From: VRUE01 sp033856275
GTDB taxonomy: Bacteria > Actinomycetota > Thermoleophilia > Solirubrobacterales > 70-9
Assembly (NCBI GenBank): GCA_033856275.1
Contig: JAWVFJ010000027.1
Coordinates: 22,838 to 86,837, forward strand
Reading direction: 5' to 3'
DNA: 64,000 nt
The position numbers and the translations under genes are program-made. This document shows positions 1 through 7,848 of this stretch, one piece after another; the first letter of the stretch is position 1; each line of letters starts with the position of its first letter. The notes beneath the pieces are model-generated. The model saw only the letters and a list, made by a program, of their open reading frames with translations, ran no database searches and had not been told where the DNA came from.

Positions 1-619
1 CGTTTGGAGAGGCGTAGTAAAGGAGGTCGACCATGACGACGAAGATCGACACCATCAGCGGCCACTTGGCGATGTTCCAGACGTCCACCGCGGTGCTGCT
101 GAGCCCAACCGGCCCGGCGATCGCTTCGACGATCGGGCCGGTAAGGACGAGGCCGAGCGCCAGCAGCGCCATCGAGACGATCATCGCCAGCGTCACCGCT
201 AGCTGCAGCGGGCGCAGCTTCCAGAACGGTCGCCCCTCGGGAGTCTCGTAGATGACGTTGGAGGCCCGCATGAAGGCGCCGATGTAGCCGGAGGCCGACC
301 ACAGCGCCACAACCAAGCCAAGGACGAAGGCAAAGCCGGCGGCGCTCTTATTCGAGACCACCGACTTGATCGGCCCTTCGAAAGTCTGCGCCGCCGATTC
401 CGGCCCAATCGAGGTGATGATTTCAGTCAAGCTCGCCGTCGTCGTCTTGGGATCGCCGAAGAGCCCGAGCAGCGAGACCATCGCGATCAGGGCCGGGAAC
501 AGAGAGAGCAACCCGTAGTAAGTGAGTGCGGCCGCCCAGTCGGTCAGGTTGTCCTCCCGAAACTCGCCGGCGGTCCGCTTCAGCGTCTGCCAGGTCCCGG
601 GATTCTCCGTTCGCGCCAT
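1..619 (-). CDS. YihY/BrkB family inner-membrane protein (3' end cut by window edge)
   Basis: Reading leftwards from ATG at 619, the first 206 codons give a protein beginning MARTENPGTW, with the family signature TDWAAALTYYGLLSLFPAL near residues 27-45. Several long hydrophobic segments follow (around residues 95-115, 140-160 and 185-205). This matches the YihY/BrkB family of polytopic inner-membrane proteins, whose function is unsettled (once wrongly called RNase BN). The C-terminal part lies outside the window. No frame break is visible in the part present. Confidence 0.85.
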   Translation of the reverse strand, partial: MARTENPGTWQTLKRTAGEFREDNLTDWAAALTYYGLLSLFPALIAMVSLLGLFGDPKTTTASLTEIITSIGPESAAQTFEGPIKSVVSNKSAAGFAFVLGLVVALWSASGYIGAFMRASNVIYETPEGRPFWKLRPLQLAVTLAMIVSMALLALGLVLTGPIVEAIAGPVGLSSTAVDVWNIAKWPLMVSIFVVMVDLLYYASPN

Positions 620-691
620 GCCGACTATTACCCGGTGCCGACAAAGCGGTACCCCCCGATTGCTCCAAGGCCAAGCGGGTAGGCGGTTCCC

Positions 692-946
692 ATGGCCAGC
701 GAAAAACAGCGCGCTGCCGCCAAACGCAACGTGAAGAAGGCGCAGGCGGGCGCGAAACGCGAGGGAACGCTGAAAAACATGCCGAAGCGGACGAAGACCG
801 CGCTCGGCAAGGAGGCGAACAAGGTTCGCAAAGGCGAAGCCAAGACCCGCAAGGAACTGAACGAAGAGGCTGCGCGCCTCGACGTCAAAGGCCGCTCGAA
901 GATGGGCAAGGAGGAGCTACGCCGGGCGATCGCTCGGGCCAAGTAG
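692..946 (+). CDS. small Lys/Arg-rich protein with C-terminal Rho_N/SAP-like helix
   Basis: An 84-residue, strongly basic protein (MASEKQRAAAKRNVKKAQAG...). The N-terminal two thirds are Lys/Arg/Ala-rich and predicted helical. The C-terminal part, ARLDVKGRSKMGKEELRRAI, has the pattern of the Rho N-terminal/SAP-like fold that often contacts nucleic acid. Codon use and G+C fit the genome. It lies between YihY (divergent) and a flavin-reductase-like fragment that starts 2 nt after its stop. A nucleic-acid-binding role is inference from charge and the Rho_N-like motif. Confidence 0.65.
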   Translation: MASEKQRAAAKRNVKKAQAGAKREGTLKNMPKRTKTALGKEANKVRKGEAKTRKELNEEAARLDVKGRSKMGKEELRRAIARAK

Positions 947-948
947 CG

Positions 949-1010
949 ATGCAAGCGCTGCTGATCAACTGCACGCTCAAGGCGAGTCCCGAGCGATCCA
1001 ATAATCCGGC
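949..1010 (+). pseudogene. N-terminal remnant of an NADPH-dependent FMN reductase/flavodoxin-like gene
   Basis: An ATG at 949 begins MQALLINCTLKASPERSN, the characteristic N-terminus (first beta-strand and phosphate-binding segment) of NAD(P)H-dependent FMN reductases. After about 19 residues the similarity ends, and the same frame runs on as low-complexity sequence antisense to the neighbouring ZIP gene. No continuation was found before the end of that gene. I read it as a truncated relic. It may still be translated, since the ATG follows the previous stop codon by 2 nt. Confidence 0.45.
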
Positions 1011-1092
1011 GCCGGACTCGTTCTCCGATGGAGCGGTCTCTCCGGCGGCGGCCGGGTGGGACGCCGGGCTGGGCCTATACGTCCTCGACGAG

Positions 1093-1821
1093 CTAGGAAA
1101 GGCTCGAGAGCGCCGTCGCCACGGCGAAGCCGAGCGTCGTGACGAGTCCGGCGACGCGTCCCGACTCCCTGGTCGCATCGGGGATCATCGAGTCGATCAG
1201 CATCACCAGAAGCGCGCCCGCCGCGAAGCCGTCGATGCCGGCGCGGAGCTCACCCGAAGCGGCGTCGGCGATCGCGTAGCCGCCGACGCTAGCGAGGGTG
1301 CAGATAACGGCGACGACGCCCCAGAGACGCAGGACCTTGCCCCGCTCGGTGCCCGCGCCGCGCATCTCGGTCGCCGAGCCGATCGCCTCGGGCAGGTTCG
1401 AGACGAAGATCGCGACCAGGAGCCCGATCCCGATTCCCTCACCCGCAGCCAACCCGATGCCGAGTACGAGCTGCTCCGGGATCCCGTCGAGGAAGGCGCC
1501 CAGTGCCAGCGCGGTCCCGGAATCGGCGCCGCCTGCGCGGCCGGCGCGGCCCCGGCCAGCTGAGAAGCGGCTGGCGATCGCACCGTCAAGGCTGAAATAG
1601 GTGAGTGCCCCGATCCCGAGGCCAATTGCGGTGGCCCCGAGGCTGCCGACCCGAAGCCCCTCCGCGGCCAGCTCGAAGCTGACGGCGCTGATCAGCGCGC
1701 CGGCGCCGAAGGCCAAGACCAGCCCGACCTGGCGAGTCGGCCAGCTTCGGGAAAAAGCAAGCAGCGCACCAAGCATCAACGAGGAGGCCGCCAACGCGCC
1801 CCAGCCCAATGCAGCATCCAT
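1093..1821 (-). CDS. ZIP family divalent metal transporter
   Basis: A 242-residue polytopic protein starting at ATG 1821, with GGGAG placed suitably upstream; longer in-frame extensions lack membrane character. It has about seven hydrophobic segments. The motif DGIPEQLVLGIGLA (near residues 125-138) and SNLPEAIG (near 155-162) correspond to the paired metal-binding helices IV and V of ZIP transporters (HGxxEG / H-N-x-P-E-G). The usual histidines are replaced by Asp/Ser while the Pro-Glu residues remain, so metal preference is uncertain. It is divergent from the SDR gene with 85 bp between. A second, more canonical ZIP protein lies at 61193-62041. Confidence 0.8.
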   Translation of the reverse strand: MDAALGWGALAASSLMLGALLAFSRSWPTRQVGLVLAFGAGALISAVSFELAAEGLRVGSLGATAIGLGIGALTYFSLDGAIASRFSAGRGRAGRAGGADSGTALALGAFLDGIPEQLVLGIGLAAGEGIGIGLLVAIFVSNLPEAIGSATEMRGAGTERGKVLRLWGVVAVICTLASVGGYAIADAASGELRAGIDGFAAGALLVMLIDSMIPDATRESGRVAGLVTTLGFAVATALSSLS

Positions 1822-1868
1822 GCTGTGATTCTCCCTCAACGGCGCAAGCCAGCGAAACCCAGGGAGTA

Positions 1869-1882
1869 GTTTCAATCGAAAC
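1869..1882. promoter_or_regulatory. inverted repeat in divergent ZIP/SDR promoter region
   Basis: GTTTC-AATC-GAAAC is a perfect 5-bp inverted repeat in the 85-bp gap between the divergent ZIP (start 1821) and SDR (start 1907) genes. It is placed where a regulator could affect both. No cognate regulator is adjacent, and a 10-bp match can occur by chance. Confidence 0.3.
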
Positions 1883-1906
1883 CGCTGCACGAGCGAAGGG
1901 AGCGCG

Positions 1907-2671
1907 ATGAGCACCTCACTGGACGGAACCGTTGCGTTGGTCACGGGGGCCAGCAGTGGAATCGGTGAGGCGACCGCACGGGCACTCGCGGGCCAGGGCG
2001 CCAAGGTCGCCGTGGCGGCCCGCCGGCTGGAACGATTGGAGCGCCTGGCAAGCGAGATCGGCGGCGAAGGTCACACCGCCTTGGCAATTCAGTCCGATAT
2101 CGCCGACAAAGCGCAGGCGATCGCGGCGGTGGATCGCACGGTCGATGAGCTCGGTCGCCTCGACATCCTCGTCAACAACGCCGGTCAGATGCTGCTGGGG
2201 CCGATTGGGGATGCCCCAACCGAGGAGTGGGATCGAATGATCGACCTCAACCTCAAGGGCTTGATCGTCACCACCCACGCCGCCGTGCCGCACCTGCTCT
2301 CGGCCGCCGAGGACTCCCAGCGCGGTTGCGCGGACGTGGTCAACATCAGCTCCGTCGCCGGGCGCATCGCCCGCGCCGGCTCGGGCGTCTACAACCTGAC
2401 CAAGCACGGCGTCGGCGCCTTCAGCGAGTCCTTTCGTCAGGAGTTCGCCTCCCGCAAGATCAGGTCGATCATCATCGAGCCCGGCGCCGTCGACACGGAG
2501 CTCTCCGACCACATTCGCGACGGCGTGCGAGAGCAGGTGCGCGAACGCTTTGCCGATATTCACATGCTCGATGCCGCCGACGTCGCCGACGCGATCGCCT
2601 ACGCGGTGACCCGTCCCTGGCACGTCTCCCTCAACGAGGTCCTGATCCGCCCGACCGAGCAGCAGGGCTGA
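1907..2671 (+). CDS. short-chain dehydrogenase/reductase (classical SDR)
   Basis: A 254-residue cytosolic NAD(P)-dependent oxidoreductase. It has the cofactor motif TGASSGIG at residues 13-20, NNAG at 90-93, catalytic Ser149 (in NISSVAG) and the Y162-x3-K166 pair (VYNLTK). ARR after strand 2 suggests NADP preference. It starts at ATG 1907 after AAGGGAG. Length is normal for the family. Substrate cannot be read from sequence; NADP-dependent 3-hydroxy acid dehydrogenase-like SDRs look most similar. It ends 4 bp before the convergent ogt-like gene. Confidence 0.92.
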   Translation: MSTSLDGTVALVTGASSGIGEATARALAGQGAKVAVAARRLERLERLASEIGGEGHTALAIQSDIADKAQAIAAVDRTVDELGRLDILVNNAGQMLLGPIGDAPTEEWDRMIDLNLKGLIVTTHAAVPHLLSAAEDSQRGCADVVNISSVAGRIARAGSGVYNLTKHGVGAFSESFRQEFASRKIRSIIIEPGAVDTELSDHIRDGVREQVRERFADIHMLDAADVADAIAYAVTRPWHVSLNEVLIRPTEQQG

Positions 2672-2675
2672 GCGC

Positions 2676-3224
2676 TCACAGCATCGGCAGTTGAGCCTGT
2701 GACCAGCTCGGCTCCGGCGGTTGCCCAGCGGCGCCCCGGCTCTCGAGGTCGAGCAGGGCCTGCTTCCGTTGCAGGCCGCCGCCGTAGCCGGTGAGCGAAC
2801 CGTCGGCGCCGATCACACGGTGACAAGGCACCAGGATCGGCGTTGGTGTCCGGCCAATCGCAGAAGCGGCAAGGCGAACACGCTTGTAGGGCTCGAGGCC
2901 ATCTGGGTAGAGCGAGTCGTCGATCCGGCCGGCGAGCTCGCCGTATGTGGTCGTGGCGCCGTAGGGGATCTCGCGAAGCTGAGCCCAGACGAGCATCTGC
3001 AGCGGCGTGCCGCGGAGGTCCAGATCCAACTCGAAGACCTCGCGCTCGCCGGCGAAGTAAGCGTCGAGCTGATCGACCACTTCCGGCATCGGTCGACGCG
3101 CGGACTCTCGCAGACGCGGCGAGCGGCCCGGGAAGTGCAGATCTCTGACCCCCGCCGGGCCGGCAAGCACGGTCAGAGGTCCGAGTGGGCTTCCGTAGAT
3201 CGTCCAAGCGAGGCTCATGCTCAT
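2676..3224 (-). CDS. ogt: methylated-DNA--protein-cysteine S-methyltransferase (Ogt/MGMT)
   Basis: A 182-residue suicide DNA-repair protein that removes alkyl groups from O6-alkylguanine. The active-site motif PCHRVIG contains acceptor Cys134. The recognition-helix region is present (IPYGATTTYGELA), followed by the Asn-replacing segment typical of short family members (RLAASAIGRTPTPILVPC). The C-terminal GYGGGLQRKQALLDLE matches the family end. The start MSMS at 3224 or the second Met at 3218 are both possible. It lies 37 bp downstream of the MFS exporter on the same strand and may be co-transcribed with it. Confidence 0.93.
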   Translation of the reverse strand: MSMSLAWTIYGSPLGPLTVLAGPAGVRDLHFPGRSPRLRESARRPMPEVVDQLDAYFAGEREVFELDLDLRGTPLQMLVWAQLREIPYGATTTYGELAGRIDDSLYPDGLEPYKRVRLAASAIGRTPTPILVPCHRVIGADGSLTGYGGGLQRKQALLDLESRGAAGQPPEPSWSQAQLPML

Positions 3225-3261
3225 CTCTAGCTAAACGCTCGCAGCGGCTGGAATGTGAGAA

Positions 3262-4818
3262 CTACGCGCTGACCGGCTGCGGCTCGGCCTCTAGCGGCTG
3301 TCCCTCGACGACGCCCTCGCGCTCGATATCGCCCTCGCGGATCATCCACAGCGCCGCTACCGAGCCGGCGAAGGCCAGCAGCGCGCCGAGCAGGAGGATC
3401 TCGTTGAGGCCGTGGAGGAAACCCTGTTCGGCAGCCGACTGGACCTTGTCCTGCGCCTGCCGCGGCACGCCGGCCAGCGCTTGCGGCAGCGCTCCCGACG
3501 ACGTTGCCTCGACCAACTGGCGCGCTTCGTCGCCGCTGATCGCGCTGCCGGCCACTTGCTGGGTCTTGGCCGCGCCGGCGCCAAGGAAGATTGCGCCCCA
3601 AGCGGCGATCCCGACCGCGATCCCGACCTGGCGGAAGGTGTCGTTGATTCCCGCCGCCATGCCGCTGCGCTCCTTCGGCACGACGCTGAGGGCGACGTCG
3701 GCGATCACCGGATTGAGCAAGCCGACGCCGACGCCGCTGATCAGGAAGCCGGCGAGCAGCGCGGTCCATTCGGAATTGACGCCGAGACCGCCCATCAGTA
3801 GCAGGCCAAGGCCCGTCAGCGCCAGGCCGGCGCTCATCAACACCCGCGCCTGCACGCGAGCCAGTGCGAGGCCCGCCATCGGCGCGACGACGAACGAGGC
3901 GAGCGTGATCGGCAGGTAACGGACACCGGCCTCGATCGGCGAGAGGCCGAGGAAGCTCTGCAGGTAGAGCGTCAGGTAGAGGAACAGCGCGAAAAGCGAG
4001 CCGGAGACCGCGAAGGCCGCCAGCTGCACTCCCGTGAACGCGCGGCGGCGGAACAGCGACAGCGGCAGCATCGGCTCCGAGACCCGCTGCTCGATCGCCA
4101 CGAAGGCGGCCATCAGCACGCCGGCGCCGGCCAGCAGGGAAACGATCAGTGCACTCCCCCAGCCCTCGTCGTTGCCGCGCACCAGTCCCAGCACGAGAAG
4201 GAAGAGCGCGCTGGAGAAGGTGAGCAGCCCGGCCCAGTCGATCCGGGTCGCGTTGGGATCACGCGACTCCGCGACCTTCCAGTAGGTGACGGCGATCGCC
4301 CCGATCCCGATCGGAACGTTGATCAGGAAGACCCATTCCCAGCCAAGACCATCGGTGAGCAGGCCACCGACCAGCGGGCCGATCGCCACGGCGATGCCGA
4401 TCGTGGCGCCGTAGATACCCATTGCCATGCCGCGTTCTGGGCCGGCCGGAAACTCCTGGGCGACCAGGGCCAGGGAGACGGCGAACATGATCGCGCCGCC
4501 GATGCCCTGCAGACCGCGCGAGACGTTGAGGAAGGTCGGGTCCGGCGCCAGCGCGCAGAGCAGCGAAGCGACCGAGAAGACGGCGAGGCCGATCGCGAAG
4601 ACACGCCGGCGGCCGAGGCGGTCGGCGAGTGAGCCGGCCGTGAGAACCAGGGCAGCGAGCGAGAGCGCGTAGGCATCGATCACCCATTGCAGGTCGGAGA
4701 AGCTGCCGCCGAGGTCCTTCTGGATCGCCGGCAACGCCGTGTTGACGACGGTGATGTCGAGGAGCAGCATGAACGTCGCCACGCAGACGGCGCCGAGGGT
4801 CCACCACTTGCGTTCCAT
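3262..4818 (-). CDS. DHA2-family (EmrB/QacA-type) MFS drug exporter
   Basis: A 518-residue, 14-segment major facilitator of the DHA2 subfamily, a proton-driven exporter of hydrophobic drugs. It opens with VCVATFMLLLDITVVNTALP, which carries the acidic residue in TM1 typical of DHA2 proteins. The loop 2-3 motif is GSLADRLGRRRVF (motif A) and motif C appears in the TM5 region (AIGPLVGGLLTD). ATG 4818 is preceded by GTAGGAG. It is divergent from a marR gene across 87 bp containing two inverted repeats, so de-repression by a MarR ligand is the expected control. Substrate unknown. Confidence 0.93.
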   Translation of the reverse strand: MERKWWTLGAVCVATFMLLLDITVVNTALPAIQKDLGGSFSDLQWVIDAYALSLAALVLTAGSLADRLGRRRVFAIGLAVFSVASLLCALAPDPTFLNVSRGLQGIGGAIMFAVSLALVAQEFPAGPERGMAMGIYGATIGIAVAIGPLVGGLLTDGLGWEWVFLINVPIGIGAIAVTYWKVAESRDPNATRIDWAGLLTFSSALFLLVLGLVRGNDEGWGSALIVSLLAGAGVLMAAFVAIEQRVSEPMLPLSLFRRRAFTGVQLAAFAVSGSLFALFLYLTLYLQSFLGLSPIEAGVRYLPITLASFVVAPMAGLALARVQARVLMSAGLALTGLGLLLMGGLGVNSEWTALLAGFLISGVGVGLLNPVIADVALSVVPKERSGMAAGINDTFRQVGIAVGIAAWGAIFLGAGAAKTQQVAGSAISGDEARQLVEATSSGALPQALAGVPRQAQDKVQSAAEQGFLHGLNEILLLGALLAFAGSVAALWMIREGDIEREGVVEGQPLEAEPQPVSA

Positions 4819-4850
4819 TTGAATCTCCTACTGGCCGTGTACAATTTGGT

Positions 4851-4874
4851 CAGGCTGCCTTGTAAGGCAACCTG
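4851..4874. promoter_or_regulatory. probable MarR operator 1 (24-bp inverted repeat)
   Basis: Two 11-bp arms (CAGGCTGCCTT and AAGGCAACCTG) flank a 2-bp centre and match at 10 of 11 positions. The element sits between the divergent MFS and MarR genes, over the expected promoter of the exporter. Its half-site resembles the second repeat at 4889-4901. Confidence 0.65.
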
Positions 4875-4888
4875 ACTTGACGATCTTA

Positions 4889-4901
4889 TCAGGCTCCCTG
4901 A
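4889..4901. promoter_or_regulatory. probable MarR operator 2 (short palindrome)
   Basis: TCAGG-CTC-CCTGA ends 4 bp before the marR ATG and repeats the TCAGGCT half-site of the stronger operator at 4851-4874. Binding here would block transcription or initiation of marR itself, the usual autoregulation in this family. Functional assignment is inference. Confidence 0.5.
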
Positions 4902-4905
4902 CGAT

Positions 4906-5412
4906 ATGCGTGACGCGACCCATACAGCGATCAAGCCCGGGACGATCCCGTTGCCCGGCCTGCTGGACATCGCCGCCGAGGCGCTGCTGGCCGAGTTCAG
5001 GGAGGAATTGACCGAGAGCGGCTACGCCGACCTCCGCCCCACCCACGGTTGCGTCTTCCGCTTCGTCCGCGAGGACGGCATGCGCCTCACGGAGTTGGCC
5101 ACCTGCGCCGGCATCACCAAGCAGTCGGCCGGTGAGCTGGTCGACGACCTCGTCGACCTCAGCTACGTCGAACGCATCGCCGACCCCGACGATCGCCGCG
5201 CCAAGCTGATCTGCCTCACCGAGCGCGGCCAAGAAGCCCAACGCATTGGCTTCGGAATCTTCGCCGCGCTGGAGCGGCGCTGGGCCGAGCGGTTCGGCCA
5301 GGAACGCTTCGACCAACTGCGCGAGCTGCTCGAGGAGATCGCCGCCGAGAAGGCGCCCGCCGCGGTGCCCGAGCTATCGCAGGCCGCCCTCGCGGGCACG
5401 CGCGGCGAGTAG
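4906..5412 (+). CDS. MarR family transcriptional regulator
   Basis: A 168-residue winged-helix repressor. The recognition region reads MRLTELATCAGITKQSAGELVDDLVDLSYVERIADPDDRRAKLICLTERG (residues about 60-110, interrupted here only by wording), the hallmark MarR helix-turn-helix plus wing with DxDDRR. The ATG at 4906 lies directly after an operator-like palindrome. It is divergent from the DHA2 exporter, so it most likely represses that exporter and itself. The C-terminal helix probably completes the dimer interface. Confidence 0.92.
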   Translation: MRDATHTAIKPGTIPLPGLLDIAAEALLAEFREELTESGYADLRPTHGCVFRFVREDGMRLTELATCAGITKQSAGELVDDLVDLSYVERIADPDDRRAKLICLTERGQEAQRIGFGIFAALERRWAERFGQERFDQLRELLEEIAAEKAPAAVPELSQAALAGTRGE

Positions 5413-5464
5413 CACCGCGGCACTGGATCCATGCCTACCCCGCTCGGCCGTACGCGACAGGGAC

Positions 5465-6547
5465 CTAAGAACCGGGGACGTTGACGTCGACATCGGGATC
5501 GAACTCATCGAGGGGATTTGGCGGAGTCGGCTCGTCAATCCTGGCCTCCACTTCGGCGTTCCTCTCCTTCTCATCCTCACTCAATCCGGGGCTTTCCAGA
5601 AGTTCGTCGATCAACTCGCCATAGGCAGGCGCCCTATCGTGCTCGTGCCGGAACTGCTCAGCTAGATCCGCGGCCTTGTCGCCGGTCGGATCGATGAGCG
5701 CCGCGAATGCCGCGCTCTCGGTGATCCCCACACGAAGGCCCTGTTCCGTCCAGCGCAACGCCTCGTGCTCACGGATCGTTACGCCGAACTGCTCACGCAC
5801 GGCATTCGCCACGCTGGCTGGACTCAGTCCCTCGCCCGCTGCTCTTCTGAGGATGTCGTCGCGAACCATCCCAGCCATCTCCTCGGTTCGCGCGAGCAAG
5901 AGATCAGCACCATTGAGGCTCTCCGCAAGCGACTCCTGGAGCCCACGGATATGTTCGTAACGAGGATCGTCATTGCCGTCGTCGGGGACGTATGCCTCGT
6001 CGTGCGTGTGTTGACCAAAGACATGCTGGGCAAGCGTCTTTACCTGGACCTCGAACGGAACGCCGCGGTCGGCCTCCCTGACCCGAACCGTGACGGATCC
6101 GTCAATGTGCAAAGCCCTATAGCCCTTCGGGCGCGGGTTTTCGTTGATGTCCTCGACCCTGGCGTCCTCGGCATTGCCGAGCGGATAGAGCAGTTGCTCA
6201 TTGCCCTCCAAGAGGCCTTCGACGCCCTTCTTCAGTCGCACGACGTCATTGAGCGAAAGGACGAGGACGCGTACACCCAGTAGATCCTGAACGGGAAAGC
6301 GCATCCGCCCGCCTTCCTCGCGTCGAGTGAGCAGTTGATCGGACTTCGTCAACCCCTTCCGATCGGCCTTTGCGAGAAGGCGTGGGGCATCCTTGATGCG
6401 CACCTTCTCGATTTCCTCGTAGCGAAACCCCCAGACCCCGGCCCAATCCACGATGAAGGCCTTGACCCGCTTCTCGATCTCCTCGATGGCCCGCCGGAGC
6501 AGAACGTCCTGGGCCTCGAGCCACTCCTTGACTTCCTGCTCCGTCAT
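5465..6547 (-). CDS. stand-alone RelA/SpoT-type (p)ppGpp synthetase-domain protein, candidate toxin
   Basis: A 360-residue protein with a RelA/SpoT nucleotidyltransferase core at about residues 45-190. Visible motifs are the ATP-side RIKDAPRLLAKADRKG (50-65), DLLGVRV (88-94, with Asp88, Gly91 and Arg93), the GTP-stacking loop KGYRALH (141-147) and FEVQVKT...HTHDEAY (165-186). No HD hydrolase domain and no TGS/ACT region is present, so it could make but not degrade an alarmone. The C-terminal 170 residues are helical, then acidic and Pro-rich (ending DVDVNVPGS), and unassigned. It is the last gene of a tight cluster, 16 nt after the DndB-like gene. Family relatives include housekeeping small synthetases, toxSAS/CapRel toxins and enzymes that pyrophosphorylate tRNA; which applies is unknown. 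Context favours defence or toxin. Confidence 0.8.
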   Translation of the reverse strand: MTEQEVKEWLEAQDVLLRRAIEEIEKRVKAFIVDWAGVWGFRYEEIEKVRIKDAPRLLAKADRKGLTKSDQLLTRREEGGRMRFPVQDLLGVRVLVLSLNDVVRLKKGVEGLLEGNEQLLYPLGNAEDARVEDINENPRPKGYRALHIDGSVTVRVREADRGVPFEVQVKTLAQHVFGQHTHDEAYVPDDGNDDPRYEHIRGLQESLAESLNGADLLLARTEEMAGMVRDDILRRAAGEGLSPASVANAVREQFGVTIREHEALRWTEQGLRVGITESAAFAALIDPTGDKAADLAEQFRHEHDRAPAYGELIDELLESPGLSEDEKERNAEVEARIDEPTPPNPLDEFDPDVDVNVPGS

Positions 6548-6563
6548 CGATGACGGAGCGCCT

Positions 6564-7835
6564 TCAGAGTTTCAGCCGCGACACCAGGGCCTCCGCCATC
6601 TGGTCGCGAGTCTGCCTGGTGTTGGACACCGTTTGTTTGCCACTCTTGGTCGTCTGAAGAACTCCCCGCTCGACCCACAGCGGATTGTCTCGAGCGAGAA
6701 AATCGCCCGAGAACTTGGGTGCCCTGTGCGTGTATTTCTGATCGGCCCGAAGCTTTTTCAAGCGCTTCTCCCAAGCCGCGGTCGCAGCCTCCTCGCCTTT
6801 CTCGTCGACATCCGCAAGAAAACGGCGCATCAACTCCGCGTAGCCGTACATGGCGACTGCCTGGCCGGCCATCGATTGGCGCCGGGATTCTCGCCGTTCC
6901 TTGGTGTCGAGATGCCCCAGCTCCGGCCGGACCGCGACCAGCATCTCCCAGAACGCTGCCAGCAGTTCAGCGGTATTTTCGACCTCCTCTTCGGTCAGAG
7001 AATCGGTGTCGAGGACTCTGTTCATCATTTCTCGCAGTGTCGACAGGGTCAATACCTGCGGATTCGAGGCCGCTAGTTGGTCGGTGACACGGTTTACGTT
7101 CCCCTTGAGGCTCTCCGCTTGCTCGATGACACGCTTTGCCAAGACGGATGGTGGATCCTGCTCAGTCAGGTCGTAGCTCTTGGAGCGAGCAACCCGCCAG
7201 GCCAGCCAGTTCTTCTGAAAGAAGTACTCGGCCTCGTCGCGGCGAGACATAAAGTACAGATCGACGGTAAACAAACGGTTGGGATCGAAGTTGGGATAGT
7301 CGCCTGGTGCTTCCTCCCAGAGCCGAAATGCCCTAACTATCCCCTGATGCCTGTGGTGGCCATCCGGGAGGTAGATCCTCCCCCTATACAAATAGAGTTC
7401 AGTCTCACCGTCGCCCTCGTCGACGGCCGCCTGAAAAGCCCCTGGCCGCAAGTTCCAGACGAGCGGCGACAACCTCAGCGTGGTGTCCCCCTCGAGCAAC
7501 TTCTGCGCGATCGCGCTCGCCTTCTCGGATTCGAACACGTAAACGGACGAGTCCGGGTACCCGGCAGCGAGACTGAGTTCCACATCGGGCTGGCCCCCCT
7601 CGGCTTCGGGCTTGATTCCACGTTGCACCAATTGATCGGTCCATATCAAGCCGTTGTCCGCCGCGGTTGCGATATCCCTGACGGTGAGTGCCGCTGTCGC
7701 ATGGAGATCATCGGGGTTCAACATCCACTGTGGGTTCGCTATCTGGAAGCGGCCGGTATACACACCGCCAGCTCTCCGCTCAAGTGGCTTGGGCAGAATG
7801 TCTGGGACGTACTCGAAAAGTTCCTGTGGCGGCAC
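6564..7835 (-). CDS. DndB-like protein (DGQHR-domain family)
   Basis: A 423-residue cytosolic protein. The core motif of this family, normally DGQHR, reads LPDGHHRHQGI (residues 156-166). It is followed by an FF-x-x-N-W segment, SYDLTEQDPPSVLAKRVIEQ, and the helical LTLSTLREMMNRVL region, in the order seen in DndB, the repressor/accessory protein of DNA phosphorothioation. No dndA, dndC, dndD or dndE gene is nearby. GTG at 7835 has AGGA 7 nt upstream and lies 13 nt after the PIN gene stop. The gene is poorer in G+C than its flanks: my hand count for 7201-7380 is 100 of 180, about 56 percent, against 44 of 60 at 10141-10200. This suggests acquisition. Sensor or DNA-binding role is inferred. 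Confidence 0.65.
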   Translation of the reverse strand: MPPQELFEYVPDILPKPLERRAGGVYTGRFQIANPQWMLNPDDLHATAALTVRDIATAADNGLIWTDQLVQRGIKPEAEGGQPDVELSLAAGYPDSSVYVFESEKASAIAQKLLEGDTTLRLSPLVWNLRPGAFQAAVDEGDGETELYLYRGRIYLPDGHHRHQGIVRAFRLWEEAPGDYPNFDPNRLFTVDLYFMSRRDEAEYFFQKNWLAWRVARSKSYDLTEQDPPSVLAKRVIEQAESLKGNVNRVTDQLAASNPQVLTLSTLREMMNRVLDTDSLTEEEVENTAELLAAFWEMLVAVRPELGHLDTKERRESRRQSMAGQAVAMYGYAELMRRFLADVDEKGEEAATAAWEKRLKKLRADQKYTHRAPKFSGDFLARDNPLWVERGVLQTTKSGKQTVSNTRQTRDQMAEALVSRLKL

Positions 7836-7848
7836 AGCGACATCCTAT

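Noticed and set aside
526..1563. Plus-strand open frame of 345 codons
   Set aside because: Low-complexity shadow of YihY, the Lys-rich gene and the ZIP gene; only the short FMN-reductase-like piece near 949 looked meaningful.
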